Assembly (NCBI GenBank): GCA_900549415.1
Contig: URNX01000012.1
Span: forward strand, 1 to 64,000
Source of the DNA: an uncultured bacterium
Lineage (GTDB): Bacteria; Verrucomicrobiota; Lentisphaeria; Victivallales; UBA1829
Direction of reading: 5' to 3'
DNA length: 64,000 nucleotides
The notes below the pieces were generated by a model that ran no database searches, had not been told where the DNA came from, and saw nothing but the letters and a program-made list of their open reading frames with translations. Shown piece by piece: positions 17,147 to 26,396 of this stretch. The number at the start of each line of letters is the position of its first letter. The first letter of the stretch is position 1. A program made the position numbers and the translations under genes.

Positions 17147-17695
17147 ATGAAAAAAACGCTTTCATTCGCCCTCGCGCTCTGCGCCGGAATGCTCGCCGCA
17201 GGAGAACTCCGCATCGACCTCGACTCCATGAAGAGCGGTGTCAATCTGGAAATCAAAAAAACATCTCCCGCAAACTTCATCGTCATAGACTCTCCCTGGT
17301 ACAAGGAAAAACAGAAGCAGAGATTCGAACTCCGCTGCGAAACATTCGATGAATGGAAACCCTATTCCTTCACCTTTGTTCCGGCGGAAGACGGCATTGT
17401 AACCATGTTGGTAATGAGCAAATACCACAAAAAAGGCGAAACCCCGTTTGTCTCCGCCTATGACAAGTTTGAAGCCCAAAACATCACAGTCAGAAACGGC
17501 AGTTTTGAAGAAACCGTCCCCGCGCACGGCTGGATTCCCGGCTGGAACACCCAGAGCGGTCTCATGAAAGGCAATGCCGCCGACGGCGAATACTACATGA
17601 CAGCCTCTTACGAAAGAAACTTCTGTCAGAGTTTCAATGTCAAAGCGGGTGTCCCCGTGACCGTTTCGTTCATGTCCAAAAATGCAGCCTGGTAA
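17147..17695 (+). CDS. Secreted protein of unknown function (possible carbohydrate-binding fold)
   Basis: A 182-residue protein with a clear signal peptide (MKKTLSFALALCAGMLAAG). The mature part is rich in beta-prone stretches (ANFIVIDSPWY, RFELRCETFDEW, YSFTFVPAEDGIVTMLVMS) and has NGSFEETVPAHGWIPGW, a motif often seen at the start of jelly-roll carbohydrate-binding modules. No catalytic motif is recognised. It is the first gene behind a consensus promoter and is followed after 21 nt by the pseudopilin-like gene. A role at the cell surface in polysaccharide use is inference from position. Confidence 0.6.
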   Translation: MKKTLSFALALCAGMLAAGELRIDLDSMKSGVNLEIKKTSPANFIVIDSPWYKEKQKQRFELRCETFDEWKPYSFTFVPAEDGIVTMLVMSKYHKKGETPFVSAYDKFEAQNITVRNGSFEETVPAHGWIPGWNTQSGLMKGNAADGEYYMTASYERNFCQSFNVKAGVPVTVSFMSKNAAW

Positions 17696-17716
17696 ACCGC
17701 CGGAAGGATTGAAGGC

Positions 17717-18559
17717 ATGAAACGTCCACAAATCCGATCAGCCGGGGAAACGGTGGGGATGAAATCCGCAGGTTTCACCCTTGTAGAACTCCTCGTTGTA
17801 ATTTCTATCATCGCCATCCTCGCCGCCATGCTTCTCCCCGCACTGAACGCGGCAAGAGAAAAGGCTCAGGCGATCACCTGTTCCGCAAATCTGAAGCAGA
17901 CCGGAACAGGACTGATGATGTACACGGTCGACAACAACGACTACCTCCCGAATCTGCTGCAGTCGAACGACATCAGTTTCACCGACTCCATCATGGAATA
18001 CGTAAAATCCCCGTACGCGGTGAAACAGTCGACTGCCGGTGACACCGGTGAGTATGCACACTATCCGAAGTATACGGTAAACCGCTACCTCCACACGGCG
18101 AAATCCGTCTTCGTCTGCCCGACTGCGGCAACCAAGCTGCGCGAGCCCTTTACCGGAGCCGTTTCCACGATCTTCACAACGAACTATGTACCGACCAACT
18201 GCAGCGAAGACGGAGTTGCGCATCAGGCATACGCATGGGGGCTCAACGTCCCGGCTCAAAACAACGCCGGGAAAGAACCGCGCGGACGCAAGCTCTACAA
18301 CATCAAGGGACGCGTCATCGCCGGTGAAATGCGCTATACCGATACCACGGGCATCATGGCCCGCCAGGTAACCAGAAGTAGAAGTCTCATCTACTGCTGG
18401 AGCGAAACTCTCGCCGACAACGACGAATATGCAAGCGGAAACATTCATTCGGGCGGACTCCGCGGAAACTATCTCTACAAAGACGGACACGTTGCCAGTC
18501 ACCGTATGCATACCGGAGTCATAACCCTCAACAAACAATATTTCATGGGAGGACGCTGA
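17717..18559 (+). CDS. Type II secretion pseudopilin-like protein (prepilin N-terminal methylation motif)
   Basis: The leader ends in AGFTLVELLVVISIIAILAA, the prepilin peptidase site (cleavage after G, then F, with Glu at +5) followed by the hydrophobic pilin helix. The C-terminal part contains HSGGLRGNYLYKDG, a longer version of the H-X9-DG motif found in the large PVC-group pseudopilin family. The start at 17717 gives an 18-residue leader. An ATG at 17759, preceded by GGTGGGG, would give the more usual short leader and is equally plausible. It lies within an operon of secreted enzymes, not with secretion machinery genes. Confidence 0.85.
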   Translation: MKRPQIRSAGETVGMKSAGFTLVELLVVISIIAILAAMLLPALNAAREKAQAITCSANLKQTGTGLMMYTVDNNDYLPNLLQSNDISFTDSIMEYVKSPYAVKQSTAGDTGEYAHYPKYTVNRYLHTAKSVFVCPTAATKLREPFTGAVSTIFTTNYVPTNCSEDGVAHQAYAWGLNVPAQNNAGKEPRGRKLYNIKGRVIAGEMRYTDTTGIMARQVTRSRSLIYCWSETLADNDEYASGNIHSGGLRGNYLYKDGHVASHRMHTGVITLNKQYFMGGR

Positions 18560-18561
18560 TC

Positions 18562-21500
18562 ATGAAATTTTCACTTTCCCTGATCCTCTGCGCAGCAGCA
18601 CCGCTTCTGTTTGCCGGTCTCACGGAGGAAAACCGTAAATTTGAAAAAGCAATTGAACTGGGACAGCAGGTACTGGAACGCAGACACGTTCCCCGATTCC
18701 TTTCCGGAATCGACCGCCACTTTCCCGATGCCGTGCAGAAATTCTCAAAACTCTCCCCGGAACAGGTCCGGCAGGAACTCGAAGCATACGAACGGATCAT
18801 GCTTCAGCTCTCCGTCCGGAGCAACGGTCAGCCGTACACGCCGAATATCGGATGGTATACGAAGAAGCGCGCAAAAGATTATGAATCCGAAATCAAGGAA
18901 AGCATCAAGGACTGGCGCCGTTCCGCGGCGGTTCTGGCAAAAGCCGGACTTGATGCCGACTGCGAATTCGAAATCGGCCGGATCAACACCATCCGCGCCA
19001 ATGCGCCGAAGGTCCAGACTCTCCCGTCCGACGCCGTCTTTGACCAGGCTTTCTCCTTTTATAAAAGCGTCATTGAGGAACGCTTCCGTCTCGGTGCACG
19101 CATCATCACGCTTGAAAACGAACTTGAAGCGCTCAAACGGACAGCCGCATTCCGTGAAAGTCTCGGCGGCACACATATCCCGGTCAGGGATTACGCCGTG
19201 CGGCAGAAACTTGAACAGTGGCGCAACATGTTCAACGCAAAAAAATACAGCAGCTGCGCACAGCTGGAAAAACAGACGGTGAACGAACTTGCGAAAATCC
19301 GCGCCCGGGTTTATGCGGATGACGGAACCGCCCCGGCAGTCCGCCCCGGAACCAGTTTCCTCAGCACGGGAAATTTCGGATTCGGCGGAAGCTGGCAGCC
19401 GCTCCTGAACACAAACGTCCGCGGCGGAAGTCTGTACCGCAGCATAAAAGACGATTTTCTGCCGTTCAAAAACGCGAAATTCGACTGGGAAGTCTCCTTC
19501 GATGCCGATGAATGCACCTTCAGCCGCTATGAACTCGGCGAAGGCTCCTGGACCTATGCGAAACGGAAAAACATCTACCGCGACCGCTCCGGCAGGGAGG
19601 TCGACATTGATGTCTGGTGGAGCGCCATCGCGCCGGGCATCCTCTTCAACGCACACACAGACAAGGTCAGCGTTATCGAAAGTTCCGTCGGCACTCCGCT
19701 TGCCCCGGACGCCGTTGCCGGCGTGTTTGACGGGGAAGTCAGAATTTTCGAGCGCGGGAATCAGGTGCCCTCCGGCAAAATGACCGAAAACTGGCTGCTT
19801 CTGCTCTGGCGCGAAAACAAGTCTCCGAAACTTCCCGTGCTCGTCTGCTTCGAAAACAAGCCGGGAAGCCTCGAATGGAACGGAAACGGACTGCGCATTC
19901 AGCGTGCTCCGCAGGTCGGCAGATTCGCCGTCGCAACGCTTTACGGAGCGGAGGCGAAAACGCCGGAATTCGGGTCCGGATGGAAAACACTCCCCGCCGA
20001 CGTTCTCGCCCAGTGCCGGAATACGGCAAGGCATCTGAAGTATTTCCCGCTCGATATGGATGAGTTCTATGCGTTCGGGAAAGACGGCTCACTGCGCATC
20101 TGGAACAGAATCCGCAAAGCGGAAGTTCTGAACAAAGGCGACTGGCCCGCTTCCGTGCCCGCATACACCCCGTTCCCCGTCGCCTACACCCTGAACAGCC
20201 GTATCCGTCCGGATCAGCCTTCCCAAATGCTCATGGCGACACGCTTCGGGTTCTACCGGACCGTCCAGGGCGATACTGTCAGCTACACGCTCCCCGTTCC
20301 CGACCTTCTGGAACGCATCGTGCTCAAGCCAGTTTCCGGAGAGGAAGAACTGATCAATGAACTCAATCAGACCGTTCTTGCGCAAAAGGGCGATGACATC
20401 CGCTCGGCGTTCACCCGCGACTACAACTCCGGCAACATCCTCAATAAACTTGCCGGTTACTGCCTCCTGAACGCCGAAGCGAAAGATCTGCTTGATCAGC
20501 CGCGTCAGCCGCTTCTGCTTGACATGGCAATCAGCGGTGAAATGAGCGTCAACGGCGGACGTGAACTGAACCCGCGGGTGCGCACCCCGGAAATCCGCAT
20601 CGACCCCGTCACCGGACGCTCCGCATTTCTCGGCGGATGGCGCGGAAACAACCAGGGTGCAGAGGGCATCGTCGGCGATATGACGCTGTTCAACCAGCTT
20701 TCCATGTTTGCCGCATACGGACGTGCTCTGTTCTTCCACGACTGGCGTCTCGCCGAACGTCACTGGGAACGGCTGAAAGAATTCTACACGGCGGTTGATT
20801 TCAACCAGACCTGGCAGGCTCCCGGCATGAACACGCTCTCAAGCGGAATCATTCTCTACGGAGACATGTACGGCGACGGCTTCCGCTGTTCTTCCCTGAT
20901 GTACCGCATGGCAAAAGCGATGAACGAACCTGATCTTGCCGCCCACGCACTTTACATTGCGTCGAAACAGAACGCGACAACCATCAACTTCATCAGTCCG
21001 AATGTGATTGTCTACAATGCACATGTCAAAAACACTCCGGAGGCGCAGTCGCCGAAAGCGGCTCTCGGACAGCTCGGAGTCTTCCAGAGCGGATTCCGCA
21101 CAGCTCCCTGGAAACCGTATACAAAGGATGCATGGAACGCGCCGTTACAGACCGTCGGCTGCACAAACGACTACCCGTTCTACGGAACGCTCCTCCGCTT
21201 CTGCTTCGCCGATGCGGAAAAATGGCTCGGCACATTCTCCCGCGACCTTCCGGAATGGAACGATCACAATTACATGTACCACGGAAGATCCGAGCGCAGC
21301 ATCAACGCCTGGAACTATATCAAATTCCTTGCATTCTCCACCCGCGACCGAGCAAAAGTCCGTCAGCTTTACCGTCAGACTTTCCCGTTCGGCTACACGG
21401 CGGACAAGCCTTTCATGAAGATGGATAAAAACAGCTGGGCAAAACTCTATCACAACCTTTCCATGCATGAACACAACCTCCGAACCAACGTGCTTCCGCA

Positions 21501-22512
21501 CATCATCGGACAGAACGATCCGGTCTGGATCGGCGACTTCGGACGCGCCCGTCTCGTTGCCGGAACCTGGAACCGAGAAAAACGTGTCGCCCGGATTTCG
21601 CTCAGCTCGGAACGGCCGGACACGCTGACCGTTGTTTCCATGATCAGACCCGAATCCGTTCTGCTGAACGGCAAGGAGATTCAGCCGGAACGCGGGCTGT
21701 GGGAATGTGCGTATGAAATTCCGGTTGCGGAAGGAAACAGCGAAGTGGTTCTCACACTCCCCCCGTTCCGCGTTGAGGACTACCCGTTCCCGAAAGAAGA
21801 AAACGCGGGACCTGCGCTGAAGCTCGCCAAAATGCCGGCTCCCAGCTCCCGTAAATTGACGAACTCGCTGCCGGAAGTCTTCAAAACCGGCATGACTTCA
21901 AGCATCGATCTCGCGCCGTTCTGCAACCGCGGATTCTCGGATTCGCCGGCAAACATGGTCCGCAAAGAATTCTGGAAATTCCCGCAGAGAGACATCATCC
22001 GCGGTGTTCCGTTCAACTATGTCAATCCGGAGACAAACGGAGGCCGCGCCATCATCATGCTCAAGGGACGCCACCAGAAAGACCTGCCCGCAAGCGTACG
22101 CGGGATCCCCGTGAACAAAGTCGTCCGCCGTCTTTTCTTCCTGCACGGCTACTGTTACAATGCAGACAACGGGAAAGTCATGACCTACCGTCTCAATTTT
22201 GCAGACGGTCAGGTACGCGAACTTGATGTCTACGCCGGAATCCACTCAGGAGAGTGGAAAATCGTTCCGGGTGGAAAGGGTCTCAACGAAGTCTCCGCCG
22301 CGCGGACCGGAAATGTCTACCCCGCAGAGCATCCCGGTCAGTGGGGCGAAGGCGTCGGCGGATACATCTTTGTCTGGGAAAACGATGTCAGAAAACTCGG
22401 CGTCACCAACCAGGATGTCGACCAGCGCGGATTTGCGGTTCTTGCAAGCATCGACATTATTTCAGCCGAACGCTCGGTTCCGATTGTTCTGGCTGTCACC
22501 GCCGAGGAGTAA
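18562..22512 (+). CDS. Large secreted protein of unknown function, possible alpha-toroid enzyme
   Basis: A 1316-residue protein with a signal peptide (MKFSLSLILCAAAPLLFAG). Residues ~20-260 are helical and charged, probably coiled-coil. Residues ~265-560 are beta-rich, with many Trp and Gly. Residues ~600-960 contain repeated helical segments with LFNQLSMFAAYGRALFFHDW and ILYGDMYGDGFRCSSLMYRM, suggestive of an (alpha/alpha)n toroid as in polysaccharide lyases and glycosidases. A beta-rich C-terminal part follows. I cannot assign a family or catalytic residues. The gene starts 2 nt after the pseudopilin stop and precedes a GH42-like gene, so degradation of a polysaccharide is a reasonable guess. 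Confidence 0.6.
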   Translation: MKFSLSLILCAAAPLLFAGLTEENRKFEKAIELGQQVLERRHVPRFLSGIDRHFPDAVQKFSKLSPEQVRQELEAYERIMLQLSVRSNGQPYTPNIGWYTKKRAKDYESEIKESIKDWRRSAAVLAKAGLDADCEFEIGRINTIRANAPKVQTLPSDAVFDQAFSFYKSVIEERFRLGARIITLENELEALKRTAAFRESLGGTHIPVRDYAVRQKLEQWRNMFNAKKYSSCAQLEKQTVNELAKIRARVYADDGTAPAVRPGTSFLSTGNFGFGGSWQPLLNTNVRGGSLYRSIKDDFLPFKNAKFDWEVSFDADECTFSRYELGEGSWTYAKRKNIYRDRSGREVDIDVWWSAIAPGILFNAHTDKVSVIESSVGTPLAPDAVAGVFDGEVRIFERGNQVPSGKMTENWLLLLWRENKSPKLPVLVCFENKPGSLEWNGNGLRIQRAPQVGRFAVATLYGAEAKTPEFGSGWKTLPADVLAQCRNTARHLKYFPLDMDEFYAFGKDGSLRIWNRIRKAEVLNKGDWPASVPAYTPFPVAYTLNSRIRPDQPSQMLMATRFGFYRTVQGDTVSYTLPVPDLLERIVLKPVSGEEELINELNQTVLAQKGDDIRSAFTRDYNSGNILNKLAGYCLLNAEAKDLLDQPRQPLLLDMAISGEMSVNGGRELNPRVRTPEIRIDPVTGRSAFLGGWRGNNQGAEGIVGDMTLFNQLSMFAAYGRALFFHDWRLAERHWERLKEFYTAVDFNQTWQAPGMNTLSSGIILYGDMYGDGFRCSSLMYRMAKAMNEPDLAAHALYIASKQNATTINFISPNVIVYNAHVKNTPEAQSPKAALGQLGVFQSGFRTAPWKPYTKDAWNAPLQTVGCTNDYPFYGTLLRFCFADAEKWLGTFSRDLPEWNDHNYMYHGRSERSINAWNYIKFLAFSTRDRAKVRQLYRQTFPFGYTADKPFMKMDKNSWAKLYHNLSMHEHNLRTNVLPHIIGQNDPVWIGDFGRARLVAGTWNREKRVARISLSSERPDTLTVVSMIRPESVLLNGKEIQPERGLWECAYEIPVAEGNSEVVLTLPPFRVEDYPFPKEENAGPALKLAKMPAPSSRKLTNSLPEVFKTGMTSSIDLAPFCNRGFSDSPANMVRKEFWKFPQRDIIRGVPFNYVNPETNGGRAIIMLKGRHQKDLPASVRGIPVNKVVRRLFFLHGYCYNADNGKVMTYRLNFADGQVRELDVYAGIHSGEWKIVPGGKGLNEVSAARTGNVYPAEHPGQWGEGVGGYIFVWENDVRKLGVTNQDVDQRGFAVLASIDIISAERSVPIVLAVTAEE

Positions 22513-22520
22513 GCTGTTCC

Positions 22521-24656
22521 ATGAGCGTATTACACACAGCAGTCCGCTGTTTTGCCGGAGTTCCGGCGCTCCATATCAACGGACGCCCGGAAACCGGGCT
22601 TATGCACTGGAACCGCAACATGACTGCCGGAGACGTTCGTGCTTTCCGGCAGTCCGGCATCCGTCTGTTTTCCTTTATCGGCAACATTGATCTGCAAGAC
22701 GGCGCCCCCGTGCATGACGCACCCGGCGCCGTATTCCGGACCATGTCGCCGGAATACATTGATTCTATGATGCGGCAGATTCTGAACGGAGCTCCGGACG
22801 CACTCGTCATTCCGCGTTTCCGGCTCCAAGCTTCCGAGGAATGGAAAAAGCGCCATCCCGGTTCGCTGATGAGAACTTATGATCTCGAAAAACGGTGTTT
22901 CGAGGATGAATATATGGTTTCTCTCGCCTCGGAAGAGTGGATCCGCGAAGCACTTGCCGCGCTGAAGCAAAGTCTTGAATACTGCGAAAAACGCTGGGGC
23001 GAACACATTGCCGGCTATCATTCCGGATTCGGACACTGCGCGGAACACGTCTGGCACTGGGGACCGAAAGTTGCCGACTACAATCCGGCAATGATCCGGA
23101 TTTTCCGCGATTTTCTGCACAGGAAATACAGGGATGCGGATATGCTCCGCCGGGCATGGAACGCTCCCGAAGCATCCTTTGAGACTGCGGAGCTTCCCGC
23201 TCCGGAAAAATTCTCGGCATTTCAGCCTTCCGTTTCCGCTCTGTGGAATCCGGAATGCGATCAGCAGCAAACGGATTTTCTCCGCTGTCAGTCCGAATAC
23301 ATGGCGGGACTCGTGGTACGCCAGGCGGAAGCCGTAAAAGAAAAACTGACGGAACTCGGTTCCGAAAAGATTTTCGGCGCATTCTACGGATATGTGAACC
23401 TGCCTGCAAACCTCGTTTCGCATTATGCGAACGGACATGATGCACACGAAATTGTGCTGAACTGCAAAAGTCTGGATTTTCTGTCTGCCCCTGTCGGTTA
23501 CTCCGCACGCCAGCCGGGCGGAGTCTCGACCGCTCAGCTTCTGCCTTCAAGCGTTCTGCTCGCAGGAAAGCTCTACTTTGCGGAAGATGATACGGAAACC
23601 CACCTCTCAAATACGGCACACAACATCATGCCCGCCACAACAGATCAGTCGCTTTCCATGATCGAGCGAGGATTCCTCGACGTCTGGCGCAGCGGCGGAA
23701 CACAGTGGTTCATGGATCTATTCGGAGAAGGCTCGTACCATGACAGCCGCATCATGCAGAGTATCAGCAGGCTCACGGCTTTTGCCGAACGGCATCTGGC
23801 GGACAAAACGAGCACAGCAGAAATCGCCGTTTTCATTTCAACGGACTCGCTGGCGGCGTCGAAATCGTTTCATTTTCTCTCCGGCGGCCTCATCGAGCAG
23901 CAACTCAATGAAATTGCTGCAATCGGAGCCTCTTTCGATACATTCCGTCTGGAAGACCTGACCATAATGACGGATAAATTCCTCGAACACTACAAGTTCG
24001 TTCTGATTCTCAACGCGCATATCGTCGATGATGTCCTGCGGGAAGAACTGAAATCAAAACTGAAACGAAACGGAAGAACCGTTCTCTGGTTTCATGCGCC
24101 GGGAATCGTCCGGAACGGCAAAAACGATCCGGATTCCTGCTGTGAGCTGACGGGAATGCATCTTGTCCGCAGAGACAACAGGAACTCCAGAATTTCGGAA
24201 GCGATACTCGACGGGAAACGGATCAGTTTCGGAACTGCGCGCAGCATCAACCCGAACCTTTACGGAGCGGATCCGGATGCGGAGTCCCTCGCCTATGCAG
24301 TCGAAGGAACCTTCGTTCCGTTCCGCGCGGGGTCCGACGGAGCTACTCTCATGCGCAGGCGTTTTCCGGAATGGACCTCCATCTGGAGCGCCACACCGAA
24401 CCTGCCCTCGGCCTTCCTGACACAATTCGCTCAGGAGGCAGGCGTGCATATCTGGTCTCCGCGCGGTGATCAGATCATGCAGACAAAAAACTGGGTTGCC
24501 GTCCACTGCAAATGGAACGGCACACTGGAACTCCGTTTTCCCTTGCCTGGAACATGGGCTGATGCGTTTTCCGGAGAAATCATGGTCGAAAACGGAACGG
24601 TTCTGCGCAGGAAAACTCTCCGCGGAGAAAATATTGTGCTGGAGCTCCGCGGCTGA
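22521..24656 (+). CDS. GH42-like beta-galactosidase-family protein
   Basis: A 711-residue protein without a signal peptide. The first ~380 residues resemble the GH42/GH-A barrel: LMHWNRNMT, GYHSGFGHCAEHVWHW with a candidate acid/base Glu, and AGKLYFAEDDTETHL with a candidate nucleophile Glu. The middle (~440-620) looks like the flavodoxin-like trimerisation domain of GH42 (ETAEIAVFIS-like strand, LEHYKFVLILNAHIVDD, GRTVLWFHAPG), and a short beta domain ends it. The ATG at 22521 lies 10 nt after AGGAG; a longer upstream frame overlaps the previous gene and is not credible. It is the last gene of the operon. Specificity is unknown. Confidence 0.72.
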   Translation: MSVLHTAVRCFAGVPALHINGRPETGLMHWNRNMTAGDVRAFRQSGIRLFSFIGNIDLQDGAPVHDAPGAVFRTMSPEYIDSMMRQILNGAPDALVIPRFRLQASEEWKKRHPGSLMRTYDLEKRCFEDEYMVSLASEEWIREALAALKQSLEYCEKRWGEHIAGYHSGFGHCAEHVWHWGPKVADYNPAMIRIFRDFLHRKYRDADMLRRAWNAPEASFETAELPAPEKFSAFQPSVSALWNPECDQQQTDFLRCQSEYMAGLVVRQAEAVKEKLTELGSEKIFGAFYGYVNLPANLVSHYANGHDAHEIVLNCKSLDFLSAPVGYSARQPGGVSTAQLLPSSVLLAGKLYFAEDDTETHLSNTAHNIMPATTDQSLSMIERGFLDVWRSGGTQWFMDLFGEGSYHDSRIMQSISRLTAFAERHLADKTSTAEIAVFISTDSLAASKSFHFLSGGLIEQQLNEIAAIGASFDTFRLEDLTIMTDKFLEHYKFVLILNAHIVDDVLREELKSKLKRNGRTVLWFHAPGIVRNGKNDPDSCCELTGMHLVRRDNRNSRISEAILDGKRISFGTARSINPNLYGADPDAESLAYAVEGTFVPFRAGSDGATLMRRRFPEWTSIWSATPNLPSAFLTQFAQEAGVHIWSPRGDQIMQTKNWVAVHCKWNGTLELRFPLPGTWADAFSGEIMVENGTVLRRKTLRGENIVLELRG

Positions 24657-24662
24657 AAAGCC

Positions 24663-25142
24663 TCACTCCGCCGGAAGACGGAGCAATTTCGCCTTGATGA
24701 GAATATCGTAAACAGGCTTCTCCGGCCCTTCCGTCTTGCTGTAATCCAGCATATCCTCGCGGAAATGCCGGAAGGAGCTGCCGGAGGAGTCGTCCGGAGT
24801 CCATGCGCCGCCGTTCTGATTCTTGAGCTGATCAGGACGCGCCTTTCCCGCCACGGTGCGCTTGATATCCACAATCAGCACGGCGTTCGCCCCGTGCTCC
24901 CGGGCGAAAGAGCGTAATTTCGACTCGACCTCCGTTGCGGAATACGCCTCGCCAGCCGTCGCCGTTGCCTCGCCGAGCACATCATACGTTTTCACAGGAA
25001 TCTGATCGGCGGAAAAATAGAGTCCGACCGGCTCCGATTCGGAAAGCGGCTCCGCGGAAATGCCGTCATACTGAATGTTAATACACGCCGGAAGCAGGGC
25101 AAGCACAGAGGCGGCAAGAACGGTGTGAAAGAACTTTTTCAT
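24663..25142 (-). CDS. Putative lipoprotein of unknown function
   Basis: The N terminus MKKFFHTVLAASVLALLPAC ends in a lipobox (LPAC), so Cys20 is probably lipidated. The 159-residue protein has a small globular domain with VKTYDVLGEATATAG and LRSFAREHGANAVLIVDIK, similar in pattern to YbjQ/heavy-metal-binding-like lipoprotein domains, but I do not assign it. The start at 25142 has AAGGA 8 nt upstream. An earlier ATG at 25157 overlaps the alanine racemase stop (ATGA) and would put five extra residues before the signal sequence. It follows alr in one transcription unit. Confidence 0.65.
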   Translation of the reverse strand: MKKFFHTVLAASVLALLPACINIQYDGISAEPLSESEPVGLYFSADQIPVKTYDVLGEATATAGEAYSATEVESKLRSFAREHGANAVLIVDIKRTVAGKARPDQLKNQNGGAWTPDDSSGSSFRHFREDMLDYSKTEGPEKPVYDILIKAKLLRLPAE

Positions 25143-25153
25143 CCGGGAATCCT

Positions 25154-26299
25154 TCATTTATCGGTGACGAACACCCGCTCCACGCGGGTTCCGAACGAAC
25201 AGATTACATCGTAGGAATGTGTCCCCTTGATCTGCGCCCAGTCTTCCACGGTGATCCGGTTCGGGTCTTCGCCGCCGATGCAGGTGACGATTTCGCCCGG
25301 CTCAATCTCCCCCTCCTTGAAGCTGTTCAGGGAGATCGTTGTGTAATCCATGGAAAGGCGTCCGAGAATCGGGCAGAGACGTCCTTTGACAATCACATAA
25401 CCGCGGTTGGAAAGGTTCAGCGGCAGTCCGTCCGCATACCCCGCCGCGATGGTTCCGACGCGGGTGTCTTCAAAGAGCTTGCAGGTGCAGCCGTAGCCGA
25501 TGGTGTGTCCGGCGGGCAGCATCCGCACGGCTGCGAGATACGTTTTGAGCGAAAGAACCGGTTCCAGCTTCAGCGCGCGCTGCCCCTCGGTGTCAAACGA
25601 TCCGTGCAGGTTGATTCCCGCACGGACATGTGTAAACGGAGGAACGGTTGCAAACGGACAGTTGTTGATGGCGTCGCTGTTTGCAATATGACGTTTTTCA
25701 AGATTGATTCCGTGCTTTGCGAGCTTCTCAATGATGGAAAGGAAACGTGCGGTCTGCGTAAAGCTGTAGCGGTCTGCGCCATGATAAGCGATCGGGAAAT
25801 GCGTGTAAATCCCCTTGAGATCGAGGTTCGGGAGCTTCACGACCTCTTTTGCGACGGACAGAACGTCATCTTCGAGTATGCCGAGACGTCCCATTCCGGT
25901 ATCGACTTTGAGCTGAACTTCGGTGCGGACGTTCTGCCGGACGGATTCCGCGCTGATTTTCCGCGCAATGTTCACATCGGTGATGCCGAGGATGATATGA
26001 TTTGCGACGGCGGGAGCGATTTCATAATCCAGGACCGCGCCGAGGATCTGGACGGGTTTTCCGAACTTGACGAGCGGCAGCGCCTCCTTGAGTTCCGCAA
26101 CGCAGAATCCCGCCGCGCCTGCGCGGTCGAGCCGTTCTGCGATTTTCTCGACCCCGAGTCCATACGCGTTCGCCTTGAGCACTGCGAGCACCTGAAGCGG
26201 TTTGACAGCCTCCTGAATGTGTTTGAAATTCCGTTCAATCGTATCGAGATTGATTTCCAGCCAAACCCTGCTCTGCGGGGTTACTTCCGAAGCGTTCAT
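25154..26299 (-). CDS. alr: Alanine racemase
   Basis: A PLP enzyme that makes D-alanine for peptidoglycan. The PLP lysine is in VLAVLKANAYGLG (residue ~45) and the second-base tyrosine in HTIGYGCTC. Other marks are VDTGMGRLGI, HVRAGINLHG, GTIAAGYADGLPL and LGRLSMDYTTI. The position usually Tyr in RxGIxLYG is His here, and the usual SMDQ is SMDY, which are modest deviations. Length (381 aa) is normal. The promoter lies at 26341-26368, and a lipoprotein gene follows with overlap. Confidence 0.92.
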   Translation of the reverse strand: MNASEVTPQSRVWLEINLDTIERNFKHIQEAVKPLQVLAVLKANAYGLGVEKIAERLDRAGAAGFCVAELKEALPLVKFGKPVQILGAVLDYEIAPAVANHIILGITDVNIARKISAESVRQNVRTEVQLKVDTGMGRLGILEDDVLSVAKEVVKLPNLDLKGIYTHFPIAYHGADRYSFTQTARFLSIIEKLAKHGINLEKRHIANSDAINNCPFATVPPFTHVRAGINLHGSFDTEGQRALKLEPVLSLKTYLAAVRMLPAGHTIGYGCTCKLFEDTRVGTIAAGYADGLPLNLSNRGYVIVKGRLCPILGRLSMDYTTISLNSFKEGEIEPGEIVTCIGGEDPNRITVEDWAQIKGTHSYDVICSFGTRVERVFVTDK

Positions 26300-26340
26300 T
26301 TGAAATCCGACTCCTTGTTAAAAATTTTCTCCTGCAGGGG

Positions 26341-26368
26341 AATATACTTTTTTTCCCAGCAAATTCAA
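26341..26368 (-). promoter_or_regulatory. sigma70-type promoter for alr
   Basis: Read on the minus strand: TTGAAT (26368-26363), 16 nt, TATATT (26346-26341), about 41 nt before the ATG, with AAGGAG in between. Confidence 0.65.
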
Positions 26369-26396
26369 CACGGAAAGCATGGATTTCAGAAAAAAA

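Noticed and set aside
22254..22520. Upstream extension of the GH42-like gene
   Set aside because: It overlaps the previous gene by 259 nt and its residues are Arg/Ser-rich without homology.
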